In this document: in pieces, positions 25,953-40,013 of the stretch
Layout: each line of letters opens with the position of its first letter
Position numbering within the stretch: position 1 is the first letter of the stretch
NCBI RefSeq assembly: GCF_026151205.1
Contig: NC_087084.1
Span: forward strand, 13,667,453-13,731,452
Direction: 5' to 3'
DNA: 64,000 nucleotides
Origin: Bolinopsis microptera
Lineage: Eukaryota > Ctenophora > Tentaculata > Lobata > Bolinopsidae
Notes under the pieces: generated by a model
The model's database searches: none
What the model saw: the letters and a program-made list of their open reading frames with translations, nothing else
Told to the model about the DNA's origin: nothing
Translations under genes and position numbers: made by a program

Positions 25953-28900
25953 TCACTCCGCATCAACAGAAGTGTCACAGTCGCCGGAAGAGCCTCGAGA
26001 AGTTTCCACATCTGAGAGTGAGTTTCTCTCCAGGCTCAGCACGCTCGTGTCCTGCGCGTCGCTCAAGTCTTGTGAGTGAACTGATAAGTTAAGTTCGCTG
26101 TTGTTCTGGGTGCTACTGCTAGAACTCGAGTTTTGCGTGCTAGAACTCGTGTTTTGAGTGCTTCCACTCGTATTTTGGGTACTACCACTCGTATTTTGGG
26201 TGCTGCCACTCGTATTTTGGGTACTACCACTCGTATTTTGGGTGCTACCACTCGTATTTTGGGCGCTGCCACTAGTATTTTGGGTGCTGCCACTCGTATT
26301 TTGGATGCTATCTTCCACGCTCAAGTTTTTGGAATCTTCCTCGCTAAGAGATTCCCCTTCATCGCTGTCGTTTGGCAGCAATGCCTCTGCCTGGAGAGGA
26401 TAAATAGTGATTAAAATTACATTCTGAATAAAGGGCTGAAAAATTTGCAGATAATCCAATACACTTTTAACCGTTATCAATAATGAAAGTTAAGGAAAAA
26501 CTTGAAGTATAAAAAGTACCTTTTGATGAACGAGGACCGCTGAGTTACTCCTCTCGATGTAAAAGTCGTTCCCGGTTTCATTAGAGAGGTTTCCCCAACT
26601 GCCAGGATTGTTTCCATGGTAACCTGGCCGACGTTCAAGCTGCACTCCAAGCCAATTCACAGCTCCTTCCCATCTGAGAAGGGGTTATAATGATAAGAAA
26701 CAATAACTACGGTACAAAAATAATTGTAACATTTTCTGACGAAAGTTAATTCCAAAAGAGTGGATCATCTCGAACCAAAAAAGGAAAGACAACCACAATC
26801 GACTGAATTTGGGTGAGAAGACAAAAATAACCTGAATTTATTGTCAGCATCTTCAAAGAATATCTCAGCAGCAAGAGTGCTGGCAGAGAGTAGGTTAGTA
26901 AGACACTTCATACACTGATAAGCTCGCTTCTGGTGATGAGACTTGCTGCGCTGTATAATGTCCAGGAGAGTGTCACGCTCTGGACCTCCTTTCAGAACCA
27001 GCTGGATCCTGAACATTGTGACGTTAGGGGGTGTGACGTCACGTTAGGGGGTGTGACGTCACGTGAGGGGTGTGACGTCACGTTAGGGGGTGTGACGTCA
27101 CGTGAGGGGTGTGACGTCACGTTAGGGGGTGTGACGTCACGTGAGGGTTGTGATGTCACGTTAGGGGGTGTGACGACACGTTAGGGGGTGTGACGTCACT
27201 TGAGGGTTGTGATGTCACGTGGGGAGTGTGACGTCACGTTAGGGGGTGTGACGTCACGTGAGGGTTGTGATGTCACGTTAGGGGGTGTGACGACACGTTA
27301 GGGGGTGTGACGTCACTTGAGGGTTGTGATGTCACGTGGGGAGTGTGACGTCACGTTAGGGGGTGTGACGTCACTTGAGGGTTGTGATGTCACGTGGGGA
27401 GTGTGACGTCACGTTAGGGGGTGTGACGTCACTTGAGGGTTGTGATGTCACGTGGGGAGTGTGACGTCACGTGAGGGGTTGTGACGTCACTTGAGGGTTG
27501 TGATGTCACGTGGGGAGTGTGACGTCACGTTAGGAGGTGTGACGTCACTTGAGGGTTGTGATGTCACGTGGGGAGTGTGACGGCACGTGAGGGGTTGTGA
27601 CATCACGCTAGGGGGTGGATTACACAGGATTACACAGGATTACACAGGATTAAAATTAAATTATAGATCCATTATCATGGACCGTCATAATTGTTTACAG
27701 AAGTTAATGAAAACAATCATCTTTGCTTGAAGTCAGGGCCAGGGTTATCATTGAGTCTTAATTATGACTAATTCGCGAGGTTCTCACCAAATTGATAGTA
27801 AAATTGTTTAAGTTTCGTGCATTTGAATTACGCTGACGCGTATCTTCGGTGAAGCTATTTCGCTCTTCGGAGCAGCGAAGGAAAAAAGTGCACACACAGT
27901 TGACAGCATAGGAGCGCCTTTCTTGAAATTGAGTATACTGTGGGGTGTTTGGTTGAATATCAAGTGAGCGGTGGCAGTGAATATGGAGGCTCTGGTGATT
28001 TTGAGGAATTACAGTTGAGTAAGGAGACAAAATTTCCATGAGATGATCTTTGAGATTTGTTTCATTGATATTGCTGGAGTCGGTAATTTCATTGCTTATT
28101 TCAATGATTGGCATTTGAGAAAGATTTTTGACTAATTTCGACCTCTGTTTTGAATACAAGTCACAAATGTAAAGAACATGCGACTCGTCTTCGATGGTCT
28201 CAACGCCCATACTTGATTGGCACCAACCACATAGTCTTTGCTCACGGGGTGTGTTGGAGTATCTGCCTCTTTCAATATGGAGATCATGTGCGCTGATTCT
28301 AAGTTTTGTGGTACTGTAACGACGAGAAAAGCCTTTGCATAAGTATAAGTAGGGCTCTCGGTTGAAGGTGTGTTTGATTGAGTGATAGAATGAGAGTTTA
28401 GAAGAAGTAGATTTTTGATATTGCCAACATTTTTTGAATTGATTGGTTAGAGCTTCGATGATTTTAGGAATTCTATACTTTTTGCTGCATAGTGGTTTGA
28501 TGGATTGACTAAAATTTGACTGATTTATGAGGGAGTCTTTTAATAATTTGTGATCACTTACAGGGTTGGGCGCGGCTTTGTTAGCTGCATTTGTATTGAG
28601 AATTCGGTGCGCAGTTACGTGATCTAGTTTGTAAATTTCATCTAGTTCAAGGAGTGGTTTTATGTATCGATACCAAGGTAAGTTTAGTGATTTTTGTTCT
28701 TTTACGGCTGCAGTGACAAACGAATTCGACTTTGATTTTGTATTTAGCCTTTTGAAGTAATTTAACGTTAAGCGAATTGATTGATAAATCAGAGGAATTC
28801 TTCCTGTTTCTCCCCAAACACCTACATTTGATGCTTTACGATGGACTCCCAATGCCCATTTTAGGAATGAAATATGCACTCTTTCTTGCAGAGAGGCGCT

Positions 28901-31900
28901 GATTTTTTTAAGTAAGTTAGTAGCGGTTGCTTCTGTCGAGTTAATCGTTTTGCAAAGAGATTTATTGATCGTACTAGTGGGTGTCCATATCGGAGCACCA
29001 TATAATAGAATGGGCTTGATGAGAGAGTCGAACAGTGTAAGGAGTGCTTTAAAAGATAACTTTGAACGCATGACAACCCTTTTCAGGCCAAAAAATGCAC
29101 GCATTGCTTTGGTTTTAAGGTTTTGTTGAGCGATCTGTACTTGACCCGATTGATGAAGTTCAAATCCAAGGTAACAATAACTGTCAACAATTTCAAGATT
29201 AGATCCGTTGAGTGTAAATTTGATGTTTTGTATGTCCTGTTTTAACGTTTTCTTACCAAAGATGACTGCTTGAGTTTTGAGTTCATTGATTTCAATGCCC
29301 CACTCCTTACAAAAATTACCGAGAATATTAAGTTGCTTTTGAGTGGTTTCCTGGTCGAGTGAAAGGAGTATAAGGTCATCCGCCCACAGTAGGTGGCTAA
29401 CAGTCAAATTTGAAAGTACGGGGCAATTTGGAAAATCTAGGAGGCAGGACATATCACTGAGAAAAACTTTAAAAAGATCAGGTGAGAGTGGGTGACCTTG
29501 TTCTGTACCTTTACGTATCTGGAAGCGTTTACTGAGGTGACCAGATAATTTTATGTAAGCGTACGAGTTTGAGTACATATTTTTGAGGACATTGTAGAAG
29601 TTTCCAGTTATGCCATTTTTTGCGAGTTTGAGGAAAAGGGCTTGACGGCAGACTGAGTCGAATGCTTTTTTAAAATCAACAAATACTGCATATACAGGTT
29701 TCCCCAAAAGTTTATATTTTGAAGCTATAGTTTTCATGGTTAGTATGTGATCGTATGTTTGAGCTTTCTTTGTGAAGCCTAGTTGGTTAGGTGGATCAGG
29801 GCAGTTTTCAGAGCGGAAGCGAATGAGTCGTTCTAAGAGAATAGTTGAAAATAGTTTTCCTATGACACTGCTGACAGCAACTGCACGGTAGTTGTCAGGA
29901 TCTGATTTATTACCCTTTTTATGAAGTGGAGATATAATGCTGACGTTCCAGGGATAAATTCCTTGTGAGAAGCAGGCGTTGAAGAGGTTCAACATAATCA
30001 ATTTATGATTGGTGTCCAGAGATTTTATAATTTCGTTATTAATCATGTCGAGTGAGGAAGCTTTACCATTTTTTAGGGATTTTATACTAGAGTCAAGTTC
30101 TGTTTTGGTGATTAAGGAGTTGAGTGACTCAGGATGAGTTGCACCTTGATTTATCAAGTCAGCTTGATCAATCATAGAAACTTTTTTATTTTCATTTATT
30201 GTTTTGTGGTTATCGGAATATAGGTTACCAAAAAAAGTCTCGAATCTATTCATATCATGACTGTCAAAATTTAAAGTTTCCTTTTTCTGATTTTTTAGTT
30301 TTTTGAAAGATTGCCAGTTGAGAATTTTCCCCCCCTCTATGTCCTCATTCATACGTGCGAAGAATTCGTTTTTGGCAGAGTTCTTCAAACGCTTATAGCT
30401 ACCCTTGACAAGATAATAGTTTTCACGTATAAGGTTGTTTGACGGGAATTTTGAGGTTGCATCTGTAGCTTTACGAAATTCTCTTTTACCTAATCTCGTT
30501 TTCCAGTTAAACCAAGGTTTGTTTGAGGTGTGAGATTTTTTGGGTGGTTTGGTTTGTTTGAAACACTTCGAGGCCATGTCGCGAAGGTGTTCTGAAAGTC
30601 GTTTGTTAATGTCTTTGAGTTCAGTTTCATAATTACGGTCATTGTCTGCTAAAATATTTTGATTGGTGAGTAAGTCGATGTTCGATTGAAGTTCATGGAT
30701 TAAGGTCAATGATAGATTTTCTGACTGAGCTTCGAAAAAGTCGTCTTTGTTCTCTTCGTTGATAATGTATCTGGTTGGCGCTGTCTGATAAGTGTCCTGT
30801 AATGGGGCGCATTTGTTGATCGCGAATCTATTGCATTGTAATTCAGTACTGAGGGGCTTATGATCAGAATGCTCGGTGAATGTCAAGATTTTGAAGTAGT
30901 TGATTCTGATCTTTGTGGAGTTGGTCACTGCAATGTAATCAATAACGCTGCACCCATTTTTTTGGATACTTGTGAAGTTTCCTACAAGATCTCCTAGGGT
31001 ACGGCCATTCAGAATAGTGAGTTGGTTATGTTTGACTAGGTTAAGAAAGTGTGTACCGTAAGTATTTGTGATAGAGTCTAGTGAGTTTCGGGGGAGAAAG
31101 TTGTCAGGCTCATAATCGTCTGGTAAGGGAACAACGTTGGTTGAGTCTTCTCTTATCATACCCGTTTTTTGTCCTATACGAGAGTTAAAGTCCCCACACA
31201 ATATGACTTCGCCCTCCTCCCGAAGTTCGTTCACAACGTCTTCAATGTTTTTTAGAGCATCTTTGCCATTGTCAGTCGGGTTTGAGGCTGATGAATTAAA
31301 TGGTCTAATGTAAACGTTAACTATAAATGTATCTTCTGATAGGTTAAAGAAATCCTTGTCTAGTCGACAAACTAGGTAGTCTGAACACTCTGTATTCTTG
31401 ATAAACTCAATCCCTTCAATAAGCTCATTTTTAATGAGGATACCGACACCTCCTGATTTACCGTCTTTCCTTATGTTGCAGATTGATCGATATCCTACCA
31501 AGTGAACCTCTCTCCTAATTTCCTGAAGACAGGCTATGTCATGATCTTTGATAACATTTTGAAATGATTCTATTTCAAATTTGCTCCCATCTACTGATGA
31601 AGGCGATTGGATATTCCAAGAAAGTATTTTTATGCTATTTTTATTAATTGAAACCTGTGTATTTTTTTGTGTGTTTCTAGTCATGGTATAATGTGTATAA
31701 ATGAGAATCTATGTCAGTGTAATCACATTCGACTAAGAGGAGAAGGTTCCGATCCCCCTGTAGAACGGACTTTCTTTGGCTTGTGACTTTCTTTGGCTTT
31801 GTGACGTCACGTGAGGGGGTGTGACGTCACTTGAGGGTTGTGATGTCACGTGGGGAGTGTGACGTCACGTTAGGAGGTGTGACGTCACTTGAGGGTTGTG

Positions 31901-34900
31901 ATGTCACGTGGGGAGTGTGACGTCACGTGAGGGGGTGTGACGTCACGTTAGGGGGTGTGACGTCACGTTAGGGGGTGTGACGTCACGTGTGGGGTTGTGA
32001 TGTAACGTTGTCAAACTCAATAGGGATTAGAAAAGTGATGCATTAAACGGATTAAACGGATTAAACGATTCAAAAGTCAAATTACAATGGTAATGTCTGA
32101 CCAGATATAAAAAATTAAATTTACCCAAAAGTCATAAAGTATATATATATACAATGAACCCCGTAAATCTTAAGAGTGAGATTTAAAATACTTAATAATT
32201 TAGAAGAACTCTTCTGAAAGTGTTCCGAGTCATAGATTATAATTTGGCAATATTGTTAATGTTAGGAATTTGTTTGGAGGACGCTTTAGGGAATCTTCGT
32301 TCATGATGCATAACATGTAAGATTAGAAATAAAAGTGTTATGTGAGATTTCAAATAACTTACCGTTTCCGTTGCCACGAATCTTGGATAAGAAGTATATG
32401 AAGTAGGAACACAAGGTACGGTTTCATATCAGAGCTGTGAACAGACGAGACGTAATACAGTAACTCTGACAAAACCACCTTGCTCGCTTTAGCATTCTCC
32501 CAGCTTACGTGCTTTATCATCTGTACAATGTCCTGACGGTACTACTCTTAGTATGTTTTATTTTCATAACTCACTCTTTTATAAGATTTAACACGTGCCT
32601 TAATTGTTAGATAAACATAACATTTTATTGATTTAAGATATCGCTAAATAAAACGACATGTTATAAAAATGTCCTGCATTTAGGGGAAAGATTAGAGGTA
32701 AATTAGAGGTAAATAAGAGGTAATTCTGTCTACCTCCAGCTCCATAACAGTAGGCTCCTCCAGCAGTTTTCTAAGATAGGAGTAGTTATCAGAGATAAGC
32801 AGTTGCTTGGTATCATGGTCTAACGTTCTCTGTAGTATCTGACGGGTAGTGACTGATTTAGTTAATTACATGATAGTAACACAACTACATTCTGAGTCAA
32901 TTGATATCTCCACTGTCTTCAGCAACACGTGACGTCACAGAACTCAGGTGACGTCACAGCATTCACGTGACGTCACGCCACACTCACCTGGAAGTTATTA
33001 ACCGGACAGGGGATGTCCGGAGGTAATCCGGAACTGTTCTGCCGGAGTGAGATGAGGTCGACGGAACAAAGGAGAACTGATATGACGTTGTGTAGGGCTG
33101 ATGTGTCGTTGTATTGTGCTCGCATACTGGAACCTGAATATTTGTAAAATATTAAATTAAATCGATCATGGAATAATTTTAGTAAGTACAATTTAGTAGC
33201 TTGTATTGCTCTGCAATTTGTGAAGGGAACCGGTCTTATAACAGCCGTGTAGACTGTAGTTGCACAGGTGTTGGAATGTCTGGCAATTTAGTGTGGGGTC
33301 GGGGGCTGTCTCACTGACCAGGAAATCCACACATCCTGGGTCATCGTCCTGTCTCCCATCAGAGTCCTCTTCGGCATCATTGTCGGTACCATTGTCGGCA
33401 TCATTATCGGCGTCATTTTCGGCATCATTATCGGCATCATTGTCGGTATCATTGTTTTTCCCTCTTCCTGTTGCTCCTCACAATTACGACACGTCAGGGC
33501 ACAGTGAGCTACCATGGAGCTGTACATGAGAGAGGTGGGACTACACAGAATGGACCTCAAGAACACTTCGGGTCTAAAATCTCAGAACTATGAGCCCATG
33601 ATTCAATTCTAAATAAAAAGGTTTCGATATGACTCTCGATCTAATAATCTCGGTTGATAAGATTTCATCTTTAAGTTTAACACATCGGCATTAATCTGCA
33701 AGCAGAGATCTACACATTACGCGCAGAGATCTACACATTACTTGGAAAGTTGCCAAGTTGGAAAGTTGCCATATTACACCTCACCTGACCCAACATTTGT
33801 CTCTTATTACACATTTTTGTCTTATATCACAAATATTCTCGTGAGTCACGATGACGTATACAGATTCATTACACACTATGGCCTCATATTTCGTTGCAAG
33901 GTCTGTTATTCGCAATGTGTTGTTACTTAACAAATTATAAGTTCATTATGTTCGCTGTCAACTGTTAATTGTACTTGTTACAGATATTTTGTCACTTTTT
34001 CCAGTAAGATAATGTTATTTAAGCACGTACTATTCGGTACACGAACTTTTCACCACGTTATTTAATTAATAATTAATATTAATAATTAATAGATAACCAT
34101 TCAGCGTGCAATCTAGTTTTTTTTCCTTTCTTTATTGTTGTTGTTGTAATCTTGCTCCTTATCAAGGGCAAAAAACATCACTAACAGCTGAAATAATGAG
34201 TAAAAAGCAGAGAAAGAAACCATCATTACTGAATAAGAATAAAGATCAAGGTAAGCCAACATTTTCCGGCGCGGGTATGATTTTTTAATAAGCGATTTCT
34301 TCTAATTTTCTATTTTCGAGTTCTCGTTGCCAAACCATTACCAGACTTCATTTTCAGAGATAGGAACATTGGAGCAGTATAAAGATAAAGGAAAAGATAT
34401 CTGTAAAAAGTATTGCGAGTTTAAAAACCAATATCCGATTATGTTACCGCCTGCCCCCAAACAGACCTACATTGATGTTTACATCGACGAAGAGGGAGCA
34501 TCCAGCAGTAAATTTGACTATGAGAAACGTTTACAGGATAATTATGAGGTTGAAGTTGAAGTGTATCGAGCTCTAGAAAAGGTGCCGGAAAATTTCGTAG
34601 TCCTGCATGGTTTCGAGTACACCCATCAACAGTATCGAATTTGTGATAAAAGTCATGACAGAAAAAACTGCAAGCTATGTAAAGGTAAGGCTGCAGATAA
34701 AACAGAATGTGACTTTGTTGTTATCGGGAAGAACTATGTTGTCATTATTGAAGTGAAGAATGTCCCAATTGATGAAGACAGTGAATTAACAGAGGAACAG
34801 AGAAAGCAATTGACAGGAACATTTGCAAAATCACGCGATCAACTTGAAAGGACAAAATCGTTGATAAATGGTCTTTTACAACAAGTTTTTGTAGAAATGG

Positions 34901-37900
34901 AAGTAGAGCAATGCTCAATAATATGCCTGTCCGCGTTTCCTAGCACAAGTCGTGATCTATTTCAGAACATGGATGAACAGACCAAAAAGCAGATATTGTG
35001 CAAAGAGGACTTTCTAGATTTCTCAAGCTGGTGGAAAAAACATGACGTGTTAGGTTCGATATCTAGCTTTGTTCAAACTGAAGTTTTTCTCGCCAAATAC
35101 CAGGAAATTAAACAAGTATTGGTAGCAATGTACTGTACTGACAAACGCCTATGCAATGAACTGAAGTGTAGTTTAGGACAGGCTATATTGGACATTGACG
35201 ATGAGTTGAAGAAAGGAAATATAACATTTCTCAGCAAAAAACGGGCCCAGAACCCCAATGTGATAAACGTTTCTAATATAGTATCTGCTAATGTAAATCA
35301 AAATGGCATAGTCAACATTTTCAAAGACATGCTCGGTATAGAATACTTGACTGCGGAACAACATGATGCTTTCAACAGAGATCAGAATCTGCTGGTAATT
35401 AATGGACCAGCAGGTTCAGGGAAAACTATCATCTTGTTGGCTAAAATCATACACCTGATCATGACTAAGGTGGAAATCAGAGTCATTCTGTTCATATCCG
35501 CTTTAGAGAACAACTCATGTAAACGCTACCAAAACACATTAAACAAAGCTAACATCACTAACACCGTGGTGGAAGAAGATTGGAGGGACAGTACAGATGT
35601 CACAATACAGAAGATATCAGACAGCAAGCAGAACGGCCAGGTGGTTATAGTTAGGATGGAGCTAGTGAGGTCTAACTCCCTGTTGGAGAAGGCGCTGGGT
35701 GATGGAGGCAACACACACGTGTTTGAGGGAGGCAACACACACGTGTTTGTTGATGATAGTCAGACGGAGATGTATCAACATGTGGACTCCCCTGCAGAGT
35801 TGATGCGCAGACTAACAGAAGTACAATTAAGCTGCTGGGTCTGGATTGGATGTGATTTAAGTCAGAAGTGCTACCTTTCTCACGCAGGATTTTTACAAAA
35901 TTACTATGAACCAGTTTGTTCATTGTTTCAGAGCATGCTATCTGAAAATATCGTCAATTTATCTCTGAATCTGAGAAATACTTGTGATATAGCTGATTGT
36001 CTTTCGAAGGTCAGAGAGCACCTTATTCCGACAGTTCCAGAGGAAGAAACTGCAGATTTAGATGTTGTTTTTCCAGTGCTACAACCAGGACACTTCATAC
36101 ATGGTCCACGGACTGTAGTACACGTTATTGATAAGGCGTTTTCAGTGAACTCAGCTGGTTTGATAGCTAATACTTTAAATATGGAGCTAGATAAATTATA
36201 CGACCCATGTGTGTTGCGCGGGTTTCAAATAGGTATAATCGGAGATAGTTGCGATAAAAATGTCGTCAAAATGATTGAAAGTGCAATAGAAAAACGGTCT
36301 AATTTATCCGGTGTTGAGATAGATTTTTGTGATGCTGCAAGTTGTCATTCAGTAGAGTACCCTGCAGTTATCGTGCTACACGATGTTTCTGGCAGAGCTA
36401 GCATATCTTCTCTTTACCTGGAGATATCAAGGGCAAGGGTATACTGTGCTGTCATAATATACAGTTCGAACAAGAAATACTCTTCAGAGAATCGACTGTT
36501 AAGGGATCTGTTAAATAAGATTGAAGATAACGTCAGGATATTAAAACAGTATTAATTATCAGATAATACCTATAAAATATGCTTATTTTATCATTTTTAT
36601 AATTTTCATAATTTTGTATTCTAGATTCTAGTTGAATCAGTTAATGTTTGTTTAGTGTTTACTCACTCCTCAATTAAGATAGCGTACATTTGGATTGTCA
36701 TATATTTATGAGAATTTACGGTAAATGAAGATGTGTAAGAAGGTTACCATTAGCTACGTTTTTTCATAATTCAGGAATACCCGTTTAAGGAGTTCGAACG
36801 ACAAAGCCAGATATATCTTATATATTTAGGCATTGAAAAAATGTTTAGTAACCAATAAAATTTAAATTGAACACTTGCTAATGTTGCTGGTATAATAAAC
36901 GGCTAAGTTGTAATCTAATATTAGATAGTTAGATATAATAGGTGACTTTTATTATGACTTTGTTAACAACTCATGGTTCAGCCATTGACTAAATTCTTTT
37001 GTTAAAATTCGACCTACAACCCGCTAACCAATTTATCACCCAAATTTGAAACTCAATAATCGTTGTTCGCCCTGGAAAATGTCCACCAGTTTAACGTCTA
37101 CTGTCTAGCCTTAATCAAATAGCTCGTTAGCCCTAACTAGCCCTAACTAACGAGAAGCTCGTTAGTTAGCAGAGGAAGAGCTTTCTTATTTAATAACCCC
37201 ATCTTCTCACTATTACCCATTTTATGTTCTTAGCTGTTTTATCTTTTTACAATTGTAAGTGACTACAATATCATGGTTCACACTAAGCTTATCTTTCTCT
37301 TTGGGTGAGTAAAGAATCTGTAATCCTTTAAATCTGATCAAGTAAAAAAGCTGGAGCAGTCACCTTTTTGCTTTTAGGTGGTTTCAAAATAGCGGAATGC
37401 GACCAAATCTAAAAATGTTGATTTTACCAATAATAACCCGCAGGTGCTTGTTGGCAGTGTGCCAGAGCTAGTTCATGGATGACACTGAGTGTGTAGATAC
37501 TGATTCTACTGGCACGTGTGCTTACTTGGAGGAGGAGTTCAACTTGTGTAGTCCCACCTCTCTCATGTACAGCTCCATGGTAGCTCACTGTGCCCTGACG
37601 TGTCGTAATTGTGAGGAGCAACAGGAAGAGGGAGAAAACAATGATACCGACAATGATGCCGACAATGATGCCGACAATGATGCCGACAATGATGCCGAAG
37701 AGGACTCTGATGGGAGACAGGACGATGACCCAGGATGTGTGGATTTCCTGGTCAGTGAGACAGCCCCCGACCCCACACTGAACTGCCAGACATTCCAGCA
37801 CCTGTGCAATGACCCCTCAGCTATCGGACAGCGGGTCTACTCGGAATGTCCGGTCACGTGCGGATCCTGTCGTCAGGACGACGACCCTGTTTGTGAGGAT

Positions 37901-40013
37901 GTGCTGGCAAACGCCAAGTCACCTGACCCTACTCTGAACTGTCAGACCTTCAAACACTACTGTGAGGAAGATGGGAATGTTGCTGAGAGGGTGAAAGCTG
38001 AGTGCAGGCTTACCTGTGATATCTGTCAACTTTAAGTCTTCCAACATATACCTCTTATACTTACCTTAATATCTTCATTTATTTTAAAACTGTGTATTTT
38101 ACTTGAATTTATTTTGAATTTTGTAATGCGACAAAATATAGGTCAGTGTCACAGAGAACAAAAGAGAAAAACCTTTAAAAATCAGATTTAAATTTCTTTC
38201 AGGAGGCTAAAATGACCATTAAATTTACGATAAAATCACACTAAATAAATAAATTAATGATAAACGAGGATAATTGTAAAAGATAAAAGCTATTACCTTC
38301 TTCGAGTAGTATCCTCATAAACCTCTTGTGTACTCCGAGTTTCAGTAACTGTTGTCGCTCAGCGATCCCTCCTTTCATAAAACAGTAGAACACGTGGAAC
38401 AACTGAAATAATGACGTCACGTGATTAAATGGTGACGTCACGTTATGAAGTAATGACGTCACGTGATGAGGTAGTAACATGACGTAAAGAAGTAGTGACG
38501 TCACGTATCGTGGTGAAATAGGGAAGACTCACTTGTTGTAGATTTTTACTGTAGTCAATGCGCCCTGCGTTTAGGATAGCATAGCATCCGCTAATAATGT
38601 GCAGGGAGAGCGGTCCTAGGAAGTCTATACCGTAACTATACCTGTGGTATTAAGTAATGAGTAAGGCGATAGTGCTTTATAATGCGAATTTTTTATATGG
38701 AATTTCGAACGTAGATTAAGCTGAAAACGAGTAGATGCATGCAGTGAGAAAAGCGATATAAATATCAACTTATTAAGAACTAATTATCTTATTAATAACT
38801 AATTAACTTATTAAGAACTAATTCACTTATTAAGAACTAATTCGCTTATTAAGAACTAATTCGCTTATTAAGAACTAACCCGTCAGCTGTCCAGGCGTTA
38901 AGCTCCGAAAGAGAAAGTGGTGGGTCGGGGATGCTAAGTTTAGCCAGGGTTACTATGATGAAGGCAAACGAGGCTCTAACATCGGACATAGGGCAATCTA
39001 GCAGGTACTGGTAGAATCTGTGAGAGAGGTTTAACATTCTTCATCAGACATGTTAGTCGAGTATTAATTAATATTAAAGAATACTAATTAATATTAATAT
39101 TAAAGAAAACTTATATCAAAGAAAACTAAAAATAAAGAAACTAACTAAGAACTTATTATTAAAACTGATCATTAACCAACACGTGTGACACTAAACAGTA
39201 TAAACTAACCTGTTCGGGGTATTAAACAGGTAGTTAGCTGCAAACCACCTCCTGCACACATCACTAGATTGCAGCAGGTTCAGGAGAATATCCTGCCACT
39301 CTTCTATACGTCCTCTCACTGCTTTCTTACACAGGAAACCTGTCTGTTAAGGTAAAGACTAATAATTATCAAGTGTTATCTGGTCTTGCTGATCGTTAAT
39401 TAGATAAGCCGACAGCAGCTCATCGTGTACGTGTCCAATCCTACATACACTGACAACAACACTACAACGCTACTACAGATAACAGAGACCCCAATTTCAA
39501 TAGCCCCCGCATTTTTTTCTTGCACAGAAAACCTGTCTGTTTAGAGACACAACGTTAGAAAGACTAATAAATATAAGACAGGTAAATAGAAGATAAACAC
39601 ATTGAAAAGTATTTCGCCAAAAGACACATTTCAGATACAGAGATAACCGATTGCAAAGTGCAAATAGACAGACTGGCCCCCCCCCCCCCCCCCCCCCCCG
39701 ACAGATTCGGGCAGATTCACAAATTGACAGACGTATTTGACGAGTTAAAAAAACAAGCACTATTATAGGGCGTTTCATAAATAATGTCCTGATCAAAAAA
39801 ACAATACAATTTTTTATAAAGAAGATTTCCAACCTGAAACAGATAGGAAGCCAAGAGATCAAGACAGTCGAGAGCTATCTGTTCAGATGAGCCGTACGTG
39901 GAAGTCTCACTGATTAAGCTGGTCTCAGGGGTGGTAGTGGCGTTGTTGTAGACCACGTTGGGTAACACTACGTACTTTATGTACTGTGCAAACTCGGCTG
40001 AGTAGAGTGCTCG
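25953..40013 (-). CDS. USP9X: USP9X-like gene: C-terminal exons
   Basis: There are eleven exons: 39834–40013, 39210–39343, 38880–39038, 38533–38641, 38297–38402, 32988–33133, 32734–32838, 32363–32520, 26832–27008, 26520–26673 and 25953–26390. Matches to human include [74 protein letters not shown] and [12 protein letters not shown]. The final exon is lineage-specific: an acidic stretch, then about nine QNTSGST-type heptads, a Ser run and a Ser/Asp-rich end. Two introns are exceptional: 33134–38296 holds two plus-strand genes and a pseudo-copy, and 27009–32362 holds a LINE inside an array. The last exon's tail is the source of the 1.81-kb array to its left. Confidence 0.93.

Larger units (their letters stand above)
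17390..26098. repeat. Tandem array of a 1.81-kb unit made from the USP9X-like gene tail
   Basis: The landmark gggccgcgcat occurs at 17390, 19203, 21015, 22827 and 24640, giving units of 1812–1813 bp. Each unit holds about 1.3 kb of the gene's 3' flank, the last roughly 146 bp of its final coding exon, and a junction of about 350 bp absent from the gene itself. The fifth unit runs at 26098 into the real final exon. Copies differ by only scattered single bases and small indels. Units 3 and 4 share derived changes, so they duplicated from one another. The array formed recently by tandem duplication next to the live gene. Confidence 0.95.

Noticed and set aside
37424-37809. Minus-strand ORFs over the ShK-type gene
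   Set aside because: Shadows of the plus-strand cysteine-rich frame, produced by its acidic repeat.
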